In this document: positions 10,228 through 17,933 of the stretch, piece by piece
Numbering within the stretch: position 1 is the stretch's first letter
Layout of the letters: the number at the start of each line of letters is the position of its first letter
From: an uncultured OM182 clade bacterium
GTDB taxonomy: Bacteria; Pseudomonadota; Gammaproteobacteria; Pseudomonadales; Azotimanducaceae
Direction of reading: 5' to 3'
Length of the DNA stretch: 64,000 bases
Assembly: GCA_905182025.1 (NCBI GenBank)
Contig: CAJJAA010000023.1
Span: forward strand, 1 to 64,000
Notes under the pieces: generated by a model
What the model was told of the DNA's origin: nothing
Database searches by the model: none
What the model saw: only the letters and a program-made list of their open reading frames with translations
Made by a program: the position numbers and the translations under genes

Positions 10228-11373
10228 CTAGATCGCTTCATTTGCCATGATAATCGTGCCACTAGCGGCAAACATACCGCCCACACCGTGACAGACTGAA
10301 AGCTTAGCACCTTCAACCTGCGCTGCGGCCGTACCCCTTAGCTGTCGAACGGATTCCTGCAGAGCATACATTCCGTACATACCCGAGTGCATATAACTCA
10401 AACCACCGCCGTTTGTATTGACAGGCAGGACACCGCCGTCGGGCGCAGTGTTTCTAGCTTCGATAAATGCGCCGGCTTCCCCTGGTCGACAAAAACCAAG
10501 GTCCTCAAGACCGTAAAAAGGAAGGTGTGCAAACGCATCGTAAATCATTAGATGATCAACATCTTTATGCTGAATACCCGCCTCTTCAAAAGCTTTTTTA
10601 CCTGACACCTTGAAGGCTCTTGACGAACTAAAATCGGCCATCTGACTAATCATCGGCGTCTCAACACTCTCTCCCGTCCCAACAATGTAGACAGGCTGGG
10701 TAGGGAAGTCCTTTGCACGTTCTGCACTCGTCAAAATCAACGCACCACCGCCATCTGTGACAAGACAGCACTCAGATTTAGTGAATGGATAGGCAATAAC
10801 GCGGTCGCTCATAACCTCTTCAACACTGGTCAATTGCTGTAGTTTGGCGCGCGGATTTCTTGCCGCCCACTCACGCTGTACAACCGCAACCATCGCCAAT
10901 TGCTCCAATGTCGTACCCGTATCCTTCATGTAACGCAGAAAGGGAATGGTGAAAGATGTTGTCGGACCCATGCCGCCATAGGCCCCTTCAAATTGCCCGG
11001 AAAGTGAACTCGGGCTACCGCGATATCCACCTCGCCCAATACCCGACCGGCCACTTTCGCCATGGGTGATAAGTACAGTTGTACACAAACCTTCGTTGAT
11101 CGCCGCTGCCGCATGTCTAACATGCAACATAAATGAGCAACCGCCCACACCAGTGCCATCAACCCAGGTTGGCGTGATACCCAAATAGTGCGCGAGGTTA
11201 ACCGGCGACTCGCCAGCGGTGGCGATACCATCAATATCTTTCATACTTAGGCTGGCATCGGCCACTGCGTTGAGCGCGGCATCTGCATGCAATTGGATTT
11301 GACTCATGTCGGGAATCGTACCCAACTCTGTCGTTTCAGCAGCACCGACGATGGCTATTGAATTTGACTTCAC
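10228..11373 (-). CDS. Thiolase-family acyl-CoA acetyltransferase-like protein
   Basis: A 381-residue member of the non-canonical (SCP-x/lipid-transfer type) thiolase family, which cleaves or condenses 3-ketoacyl-CoA esters. The nucleophile region is GTGVGGCSFMLHVRHA near residue 78, with later HLMIYDAFAHLPFYG, NTNGGGLSYMHSGMYG and VCHGVGGMFAASG. The last motif has His where classical biosynthetic thiolases have their second catalytic Cys-Gly pair, as usual in this subfamily. The start is GTG at 11371-11373, overlapping the previous gene's stop by four bases (GTGA), so the two are translationally coupled. Pairing with a zinc-ribbon OB-fold protein is the usual arrangement for these enzymes and implies a two-subunit complex acting on lipid or steroid side chains; the substrate is unknown. 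Confidence 0.85.
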   Translation of the reverse strand: MKSNSIAIVGAAETTELGTIPDMSQIQLHADAALNAVADASLSMKDIDGIATAGESPVNLAHYLGITPTWVDGTGVGGCSFMLHVRHAAAAINEGLCTTVLITHGESGRSGIGRGGYRGSPSSLSGQFEGAYGGMGPTTSFTIPFLRYMKDTGTTLEQLAMVAVVQREWAARNPRAKLQQLTSVEEVMSDRVIAYPFTKSECCLVTDGGGALILTSAERAKDFPTQPVYIVGTGESVETPMISQMADFSSSRAFKVSGKKAFEEAGIQHKDVDHLMIYDAFAHLPFYGLEDLGFCRPGEAGAFIEARNTAPDGGVLPVNTNGGGLSYMHSGMYGMYALQESVRQLRGTAAAQVEGAKLSVCHGVGGMFAASGTIIMANEAI

Positions 11374-11789
11374 GATGACGCCTCCAAAGGTTCGAAATAG
11401 GGTAGTGCAATGTCGTCTGACAGATCTTCAAACACCACCGACAGGGCCATGTCTAACTGCAGTTGCTCGGGTGTTTGTTCACAGTTAATAATGTTGGTCA
11501 TCATTCTAGGGCCTTCTACTAACGTCACGACCGCGATGGCGTAGGGGCCGTCAAATGCTGGGTGGGGCCTATTATTGATGACGTAACTATAAAGCGTCGC
11601 ATGACCTGAAGCCGCGAAAACCTTAACAGCTTTACTCGCACACTCGGGGCAGAAAGGTCTCGGAGGGAAATAGACGTGTGTGCAATCATCACAACGCTGG
11701 AGTCTCAGCTCGCCGAGTTTTGCTCCATCCCAGAAATGCTGCGTTTCTGGTGTCGGTATTGGCGCCGGTAGTTTTGATTTGTCAGCCAT
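11370..11789 (-). CDS. Zinc-ribbon OB-fold (DUF35) acyl-CoA-binding partner
   Basis: About 139 residues from ATG 11789, chosen over an upstream in-frame start because TAGGA lies six bases before it. The N-terminal half carries a rubredoxin-like zinc knuckle, CDDCTHVYFPPRPFCPEC at about residues 33-50, followed by an OB-fold half (GHATLYSYVINNRPHPAFDG, YAIAVVTLVEGPRMMTNI). Such DUF35 proteins bind acyl-CoA and form complexes with thiolase-like partners; the downstream overlapping gene is exactly that. Confidence 0.88.
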   Translation of the reverse strand: MADKSKLPAPIPTPETQHFWDGAKLGELRLQRCDDCTHVYFPPRPFCPECASKAVKVFAASGHATLYSYVINNRPHPAFDGPYAIAVVTLVEGPRMMTNIINCEQTPEQLQLDMALSVVFEDLSDDIALPYFEPLEASS

Positions 11790-11973
11790 ATGAAATCCTA
11801 ATTGTGAGTGACTGGCACATACTATCAATGCTGTTTTCGTAGAACTTGAATATCAGCAAGAATGAAGCAGATACCTTTATCCGTTTGTTCATCTATCTAT
11901 AGGGTGATCTATTATCTGTTTATCTATTTGTCTAAACGACAGGGCGCGCCGGTAGAGCTATTTTTTAGGCGAT

Positions 11974-12816
11974 CTAGTCAATGTTTGATAATAGTTTTTG
12001 CCAATCGTAGTCCGCGTCAGCGAGGACGTAGAAAAACGGGTTTAGAATATTTTCTTTCGTGTTGTATTGAAGCTCCGCAAACGAATCATCAACAACCAAT
12101 CCGCCGGCAGCGGTAACAACCGCTTGAGCCGCTCCCGTATCCCATTCAGACGTTGGCGCCAGACGTGGATATAAATCCGCCCCGCCTTCTGCGATCTGAC
12201 AAAACTTCAGAGAGCTGCCAACGCTTTTTGTCTCGACAACAAATTGCTTATTAAGTAAGGCCATACAGCGCTCCATCTGTTCACTTCCGTGGCGTCGACT
12301 AGCCACTACAGTGATAGCGTCAGAGTTCATGCTTCGAGTCGAAAGCAGTACTTTTTCACCCTTTTCAACCTTGTAGGCTTGCCTGTAACCATCGATATTA
12401 ACCCCAATGTACATCACGTCAGTAACCGGCACATAAACCGCGCCGAGAATCGGCACATGGTTTTCAATAAGTGCAATATTTACCGTGAACTCACCGTTTC
12501 GATTGATGAATTCTTTTGTGCCATCTAAGGGGTCAACCAAAAAATATCTATTCCAACGGCTTCTTGTATCAAAGGATATCGGGTCGGACTCTTCAGACAG
12601 AGTAGGGACATCACTGACAAGGTTTGAAAGCCCATCGACAATAATATGGTGCGCTGCCAGATCTGCCTCCGTCAGTGGAGAGTTATCCGATTTGGTTTGC
12701 ACACCAAGGTCACTACGATCATAGACTTCAAGAATCGCTTTACCTGCGAGACGACAAATATCAGATAATCCCTCAGCTAATTGAGCAGGACTCAGGTTAG
12801 AATACAGACTAGACAT
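11974..12816 (-). CDS. cysQ: 3'(2'),5'-bisphosphate nucleotidase
   Basis: CysQ removes the 3'-phosphate of PAP and PAPS in sulfate assimilation and nucleotide recycling. This 280-residue protein has the inositol-monophosphatase-family metal sites in order: DNSPLTEADLAAH near residue 43, SEESD near 75, DPLDGTKEF near 97 and EWDTGAAQAVVTAAGG near 218. The ATG at 12814-12816 is well placed. It is divergent from the HAD gene at 12872, as near nudE/cysQ/hslR clusters in related bacteria, although nudE is absent here. Confidence 0.95.
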   Translation of the reverse strand: MSSLYSNLSPAQLAEGLSDICRLAGKAILEVYDRSDLGVQTKSDNSPLTEADLAAHHIIVDGLSNLVSDVPTLSEESDPISFDTRSRWNRYFLVDPLDGTKEFINRNGEFTVNIALIENHVPILGAVYVPVTDVMYIGVNIDGYRQAYKVEKGEKVLLSTRSMNSDAITVVASRRHGSEQMERCMALLNKQFVVETKSVGSSLKFCQIAEGGADLYPRLAPTSEWDTGAAQAVVTAAGGLVVDDSFAELQYNTKENILNPFFYVLADADYDWQKLLSNID

Positions 12817-12871
12817 AACATTTTCTCAACGGTTGAAGAGGCTTGATCATGGATCTGGTTACGACTGCTCA

Positions 12872-13555
12872 ATGGTAGCGCAAAGCTTTACCGAGGCGAG
12901 TACGGTCTTACTTGATATGGATGGTACCTTGCTCGATCTTGACTATGACAGTTATTTTTGGAATGAATATCTTCCCATAAGGTTTTCTCAAATCCACAAC
13001 AAAACTAACAATGAAGCAACACGCATTGTGCACCATGCGCTCGAAAAACACCGCGGCACATTGAACTGGTATTGTACGGATTTTTGGAGCCATGAATTTC
13101 AGCTCGATATCATTGGCCTTAAAACAGAAATCTCTCACCTTATCGCTTACCGCCCCGAAACTCTGGCTTTCATGAACCAGTTAGTGAAGATGAATAAACG
13201 GGTCGTGCTGACAACAAACGCACACCCCAATGTGATTACGCTAAAAAATGTTGCAACAGGTCTGCTGACATACGTCGATGAGGTTGTCTCGAGTCACGAC
13301 TTAGGGAACCCCAAGGAAGATCAGGCTTTCTGGCACAACCTGCAATCACAGCTCGATTTTGATCCGCAAAAAACCATCTTTGTTGATGATAGTTCTGCCG
13401 TTCTAAATGCAGCAAAACGGTATGGTGTCGGAACGACCGTACATATTGCAACGCCTAGCTCAAAATTGCCGCCGAAGCCCTGTCGAGACCATCCTTCAAT
13501 TAACAACCTGATGGACTTGCTACATCCATCAATGACACTATCAATCACATCCTAA
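12872..13555 (+). CDS. yrfG: HAD-family nucleotidase, YrfG-like
   Basis: A haloacid-dehalogenase phosphatase of about 227 residues. Seen: motif I LLDMDGTLLDLDYDSYFW near the start, motif II in VVLTTNAHP, and motif IV in TIFVDDSSAVLNAAKRYG. YrfG of E. coli dephosphorylates GMP and IMP; the tract after motif I (FWNEYLPIRF) and the position just before hslR match that gene. ATG 12872 is preferred to a TTG 13 codons earlier because the family begins close to motif I. Confidence 0.88.
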   Translation: MVAQSFTEASTVLLDMDGTLLDLDYDSYFWNEYLPIRFSQIHNKTNNEATRIVHHALEKHRGTLNWYCTDFWSHEFQLDIIGLKTEISHLIAYRPETLAFMNQLVKMNKRVVLTTNAHPNVITLKNVATGLLTYVDEVVSSHDLGNPKEDQAFWHNLQSQLDFDPQKTIFVDDSSAVLNAAKRYGVGTTVHIATPSSKLPPKPCRDHPSINNLMDLLHPSMTLSITS

Positions 13556-13618
13556 ATCACACAATGAACGACAATAGAGACGAGACGGTCAGAACGTCAA
13601 CAATAATACGGGCACACT

Positions 13619-14035
13619 ATGTCTAACGAACAATCAACTAACGAAATGCAGCAGATACCTGTGCGTCTTGATAAGTGGCTCTGGGCAGCGAGATTCTTTA
13701 AGACCCGCGCCAAAGCGAAGGAGGCAATTGATGGTGGCAAAGTGCAAGTTAATGGCAGTCGAGGCAAAGCCAGTAAAGATGTTCTCGTCGGTGATCAACT
13801 TAAAGTTCGCCAGGGATGGGACGAAAAAATTGTGACCGTCACCAACCTATCGGCTCAACGTCGAGGTGCGCCCGAGGCTTCAGTACTCTATCGAGAAACC
13901 CAAGCCAGTATCGAAAAACGAGAGGGTGAAGCCAGTCAACGAAAGGCAGCGGGTATGTCGTCTTTTTCGGAAGGACGCCCAACAAAGAAAGGCAGGCGCC
14001 TCATTCACCAATTTCGAGAAAAAAATCAAGAATGA
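13619..14035 (+). CDS. hslR: Ribosome-associated heat-shock protein Hsp15
   Basis: A 138-residue basic protein with an S4 RNA-binding domain at residues 15-80 (VRLDKWLWAARFFKTRAKAK, GKVQVNG, KASKDVLVGDQL) and a long basic C-terminal tail (RPTKKGRRLIHQF). Hsp15 binds free 50S subunits carrying a nascent chain after abortive translation and helps their rescue. It follows yrfG by about 60 bases on the same strand, the conserved yrfG-hslR order. Confidence 0.95.
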   Translation: MSNEQSTNEMQQIPVRLDKWLWAARFFKTRAKAKEAIDGGKVQVNGSRGKASKDVLVGDQLKVRQGWDEKIVTVTNLSAQRRGAPEASVLYRETQASIEKREGEASQRKAAGMSSFSEGRPTKKGRRLIHQFREKNQE

Positions 14036-14275
14036 ACCAACGCATGTTTTCATGTGCTCGCAAGCGTTTATGCTTGCACTTACATGCGTGCTTTAGCTAA
14101 GACCCCACCTTTGGCATACTAGAATTCACTACACGCCCTTTTATTTAGGAGTTATGCTAGGTTTGCCCGTCTTCAAAAAGAATTCAAAAGCAATATCTCA
14201 CGCCAATGTCTCAAGGCAAGCATTCAAGTTAAATTTGGTAAGACGTTTGATAATGACGTTTTTTGGTAGAAGTAA

Positions 14276-15865
14276 ATGGTAGAAATTAAGCTCGACACAC
14301 AACGATTGTTAGCGAAGTTTGACTCCGCAAGCCTACGGTTTAATCGTGGCATTGAGCGAGAAACACTTAGGGTTGATCCAAAGGGTAACCTCTCCTTGCA
14401 ACCACACCCTGCATTTCTCGGCTCAAAGCTAAGCCATCCGTCTGTAACAACTGACTTTTCTGAGTCCCAGTTGGAGCTTATTACGCCTGTCTCAGCATCC
14501 GTTGAGGAAACTTTGGAAACATTATCCAACACTCATCGCTACGTCTATTCAGGTTTAGAAGATGAGCTCATTTGGTCCTCCAGTATGCCTTGCGTGTTAC
14601 CCGAAGATCATAAAATTCCACTGGCGTACTACGGTGAATCTAATCTAGGACAACTGAAAACAACCTATCGCAACGGTCTTGGCAATCGCTATGGTCGTTC
14701 AATGCAAACTATCTGCGCCGTTCATTACAACTTCTCATTCCCCGATGAATTTTGGCAAACACTCGCGAAGCAGGAGGGTACGCAGAATACTCAAACCTAT
14801 CGAACCAATCGGTACTTTGATGTAATGCGAAACTTTCGACGTTTTTCATGGTTACCGATCTATTTGTTAGGCGCATCACCGGCGGTTTGCGACAGCTTCG
14901 TAAACGGCAAACAACACAATCTCGATGAGCTTGGTAACAATAGTTTGTATCTAGAGAACGCTACATCATTGAGAAATGGCGACTTAGGTTATCAAAGCGA
15001 CGCACAGTCGAGCATATTAAACATTTGTTACAACAGTTTGGACAACTACGTTGAAAAAATCGCCAACGCAGTGACAACGCCTTATGCTGGCTACGCAAGC
15101 CTCCAATCAGATAGCAACTTGCTGGCGCAGTTAAACGATTCAATCCTTCAATCCGAGGCAGAGTTCTACACAACAATTCGCGCCAAATGTGTACCTGCAA
15201 AAGGCTGCAATTTCCTGCAAGCGCTCAGAGACGACGGCGTTGAATACATTGAAGTGAGACTGCTCGACGTCGATCCGTACGAACCGACCGGCATTAGTGA
15301 AACCTCGATTAGGTTCTTAGACACGCTGCTGTTGTATTGTCTTCTCACAGACAGCCCAAAACACGACACGGCGATTTGCTCATCGGTCACCGAGAACGTT
15401 GCAAAGACCGTCAGGACAGGCAGACAAACTTCAACATTACTATCTGACCAAGGGAAGCAAAGAGAGCTAGGCGTTTGGGGTCAGGAAATACTGTCAGAGT
15501 TAAGGCCAATTGCCGAGATGCTGGATCAGAATATTGCAGGGTCGTCTCACGTCGACGCATTGGAACAACAATCGGCTAAGTTACTCGACCCCAACAAAAC
15601 CCCAAGCGGCAGAATTCTGCAGGATATGAAAGATCAGGATATATCCTATCTTCGCTTTGCGATGAATCAAAGTATTGCTCATAGAGATCACTTTCAACAA
15701 ATGCCCTTATCAAAAACAGAGCTCGCGAGTTTCGAAGAAACGGCCAAATTATCGCTACAGCAACATCAAGCAATTGAAGCTGAGGCACAGCCTGCTTTCG
15801 AACGTTACCTCGCAGAAGTACAAGCAGCCTATTTGCCTTTGCAGCCTAATAACTCGGTGACCTAG
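14276..15865 (+). CDS. gshA: Glutamate-cysteine ligase
   Basis: The first enzyme of glutathione synthesis, joining glutamate and cysteine with ATP. At 529 residues it is the gammaproteobacterial GshA type. Visible family blocks are FNRGIERETLRVDP near residue 22 (metal and glutamate binding), SQLELITP near 63, YGRSMQTICAVHYNFSFPD near 138, RTNRYFDVMRNFRRF near 177 and EYIEVRLLDVDPYEP near 322. The ATG at 14276 is followed directly by the conserved N-terminus. Its TAG stop is immediately followed, in the same frame, by the acpH-like gene. Confidence 0.96.
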   Translation: MVEIKLDTQRLLAKFDSASLRFNRGIERETLRVDPKGNLSLQPHPAFLGSKLSHPSVTTDFSESQLELITPVSASVEETLETLSNTHRYVYSGLEDELIWSSSMPCVLPEDHKIPLAYYGESNLGQLKTTYRNGLGNRYGRSMQTICAVHYNFSFPDEFWQTLAKQEGTQNTQTYRTNRYFDVMRNFRRFSWLPIYLLGASPAVCDSFVNGKQHNLDELGNNSLYLENATSLRNGDLGYQSDAQSSILNICYNSLDNYVEKIANAVTTPYAGYASLQSDSNLLAQLNDSILQSEAEFYTTIRAKCVPAKGCNFLQALRDDGVEYIEVRLLDVDPYEPTGISETSIRFLDTLLLYCLLTDSPKHDTAICSSVTENVAKTVRTGRQTSTLLSDQGKQRELGVWGQEILSELRPIAEMLDQNIAGSSHVDALEQQSAKLLDPNKTPSGRILQDMKDQDISYLRFAMNQSIAHRDHFQQMPLSKTELASFEETAKLSLQQHQAIEAEAQPAFERYLAEVQAAYLPLQPNNSVT

Positions 15866-16471
15866 CTGAATCATCTCGCTCACTTTCTTCTTGCTTGGCC
15901 TGATGAGCGGCTCATGGCAGGTGGCTTTTTAGGGGATTTCGTCAAAGGCCGACTGAACGGCCAACGGCCGAATGAGCTGGAAGCAGGTATAAAACTTCAT
16001 CGTGCGATCGACGTATTTACTGATCGACATGTACAGGTCAAAACCAGTCACCGCAGATTCCCGGCACACCTTCGTCGATTTGCACCTATCGTAACCGACA
16101 TTGTGTACGATCATTTTCTTGCAAAATATTGGGATCAGTTTCATACAGCTCAATCCCTGCCAGCCTTCAGTCAAAAGGCCTACCAATCTGTCAAAGCGCA
16201 TCAAACGCACCTACCCGATCAAGCCGCATTCGTCATTGAGCGAATGGAATCCGTCGACGCGCTCGCCGCTTATAAAAATTACGCATTCGTCGAGTCAGCC
16301 CTCGTTCGGCTCTCGCAACGGATTACGAGGGAAAACTCATTGGCACAGAGTTATGATTTTTTCCTAACGATCGAAAAGGAGTTGTTCGTAGATTTTGGAT
16401 TATTTTTTCCAGAACTCGTCACCTTCAGCCAACAGTGGATAGCTAACGCTGCAACGCAAGATCCTTCATAG
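15866..16471 (+). CDS. acpH: Acyl-carrier-protein phosphodiesterase-like protein, probable CTG start
   Basis: A member of the AcpH family (DUF479), which removes the phosphopantetheine arm from acyl carrier protein. The first ATG at 15914 gives MAGGFLGDFVKGRLNG, but homologous sequence continues upstream: the codons after the gshA stop read (CTG)NHLAHFLLAWPDERL, matching the E. coli start MNFLAHLHLA. I therefore start at CTG 15866, giving 201 residues, with GGTGA six bases before it inside gshA. Metal-binding residues are likely among HRAIDVFTDRH (near 49) and YDHFLAKYWDQF. If CTG is not used, the alternative is a shortened protein from ATG 15914 lacking the first helix. Confidence 0.8.
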   Translation: MNHLAHFLLAWPDERLMAGGFLGDFVKGRLNGQRPNELEAGIKLHRAIDVFTDRHVQVKTSHRRFPAHLRRFAPIVTDIVYDHFLAKYWDQFHTAQSLPAFSQKAYQSVKAHQTHLPDQAAFVIERMESVDALAAYKNYAFVESALVRLSQRITRENSLAQSYDFFLTIEKELFVDFGLFFPELVTFSQQWIANAATQDPS

Positions 16472-16629
16472 GGGGCTATTCTCTGTTCGATGACCAGCAA
16501 AGTGATCGGGCAGACCTCGTCACCAACTGAACGTTGCTGTCTTCCCTGAGTCGCATAGTTCATAATCCGCTAAGTGATTTACGTATTGCGCCGAGCAATA
16601 ATCGACCAGATAAACTAGGCTGCCCTGAC

Positions 16630-17127
16630 ATGTTGGACCGACTCCCATCTTCTCGAATAATTTTTCTGCTCACGTTCATTGGTTGCACATCCATGATGGG
16701 CGTTGCGCTCTATATGGAACATGCGATGAACTTAGAGCCTTGCCCTCTTTGTATCATGCAACGTGTCATGGTAATTGCTGTCGGTGCGATTGCGCTAGTT
16801 GCTGCGATTCACAATCCGCAACATAACGGCATCAAAGTCTATGGTGCAGGCTTGACGATGTTCGCTCTGGGCGGCGCTGGTCTTGCTGGCCGACAACTTT
16901 GGCTGCAGAGCCTGCCAGCTGATGAAGTCCCCGCCTGTGGTCCAAGCCTGGATTATCTAATGGATGTATTCCCTCTTGCCGAAGTTTTATCGTTGGTACT
17001 TTCAGGTGATGGGACATGTGCGGAAGTCGTCTGGACGTTTCTCGGTATCAGTATTCCGGGCTGGACGTTAGTTGGCCTGATTGGGCTCATGGCAATTGGC
17101 GTATTACAGATTGTCCGGCCAAGATAA
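16630..17127 (+). CDS. dsbB: Disulfide bond formation protein B
   Basis: DsbB is the inner-membrane quinone reductase that reoxidises DsbA. From ATG 16630 the protein has 165 residues and four hydrophobic segments. The first periplasmic pair is CPLC at residues 38-41, the second pair lies in DEVPACGPSL and SGDGTCAEV, and the quinone-site arginine is in IMQRVM. An in-frame extension upstream is not homologous and was rejected. The likely partner, dsbA, is at 49716. Confidence 0.95.
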   Translation: MLDRLPSSRIIFLLTFIGCTSMMGVALYMEHAMNLEPCPLCIMQRVMVIAVGAIALVAAIHNPQHNGIKVYGAGLTMFALGGAGLAGRQLWLQSLPADEVPACGPSLDYLMDVFPLAEVLSLVLSGDGTCAEVVWTFLGISIPGWTLVGLIGLMAIGVLQIVRPR

Positions 17128-17223
17128 ACAGAACCCTTTTACTTGCGGCTTTTGAAACCGCCACGTCATTGTCTTTGAGTGCCTAATGTAATCGCCTTGT
17201 GCAACTTCGAACAAGGCGTTGGT

Positions 17224-17697
17224 CTAGTTTTTCCGTGTGATCGCGTCCAGCGCTTCTTGCTGTTGATCTGCAACGCCCTGCAAGGAATTCACAGTCTCCA
17301 TCATTTCACTCAAATTCTCTGGAGAGACACTTGTCATACCAGCCGGAAGATTACTTATCCCCTTTCGTAATTGCAGACCTGACGTTTGGGTTGAAGTTTT
17401 CTCTTGCGGCATCTTGAATGCGGCCACCGTATTTATATTATTATCAATCTCAACAATTTCAGCACCCGCCATATCTTGTGGCTGATTTGAAAACTGCCAT
17501 ACACCCTCTTCGTCTTGCCACTTATAGACCTCTGTATGCGTTGATCGAGCCGGTGACGCGTTGAATTGAGAGTTGTCTAACGTCGGCGTAGTCGGCGTCA
17601 TATTATCAAACGATAGGATAGGTGCACCGCCAGGGCCATTAACGAAAAATAGTCCGACGAAACCCGCAACCATAATTATCATCAGCAGCTTATACAT
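17224..17697 (-). CDS. DUF4124 domain protein, membrane-anchored
   Basis: About 157 residues from ATG 17697. A single N-terminal hydrophobic helix (LLMIIMVAGFVGLFFV) is followed by a periplasmic DUF4124 segment (EVYKWQDEEGVWQFSNQP) near residues 52-70 and a C-terminal helical part. DUF4124 proteins are common in gammaproteobacteria, usually have the KW-D--G-- pattern, and have no established function. It is convergent with dsbB and divergent from yheS. Confidence 0.75.
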   Translation of the reverse strand: MYKLLMIIMVAGFVGLFFVNGPGGAPILSFDNMTPTTPTLDNSQFNASPARSTHTEVYKWQDEEGVWQFSNQPQDMAGAEIVEIDNNINTVAAFKMPQEKTSTQTSGLQLRKGISNLPAGMTSVSPENLSEMMETVNSLQGVADQQQEALDAITRKN

Positions 17698-17933
17698 TTT
17701 TGTTTTTCTTCCATTGTCTATGACCTTGAGTCTACACAATCGATCCGATGCGTAAAGACCCAAGGCGCACACAAACAGGTGTGCTTTGTCAGCAATTGTT
17801 CGTCAACCAAGGAGAACTGACAGACTCGCATGCTTTAAGGTTTTGAGTTGTTGCTGGACCGGGGTTAATCAAAAACCAATCAATGATGTGACTCTGTTAG
17901 AATTCAGCCGAATTTTTCTAACGCATCAATCTC

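Noticed and set aside
11862-12116. 84-codon open frame antisense to cysQ
   Set aside because: Mostly overlaps cysQ on the other strand, with no ribosome site or domain.
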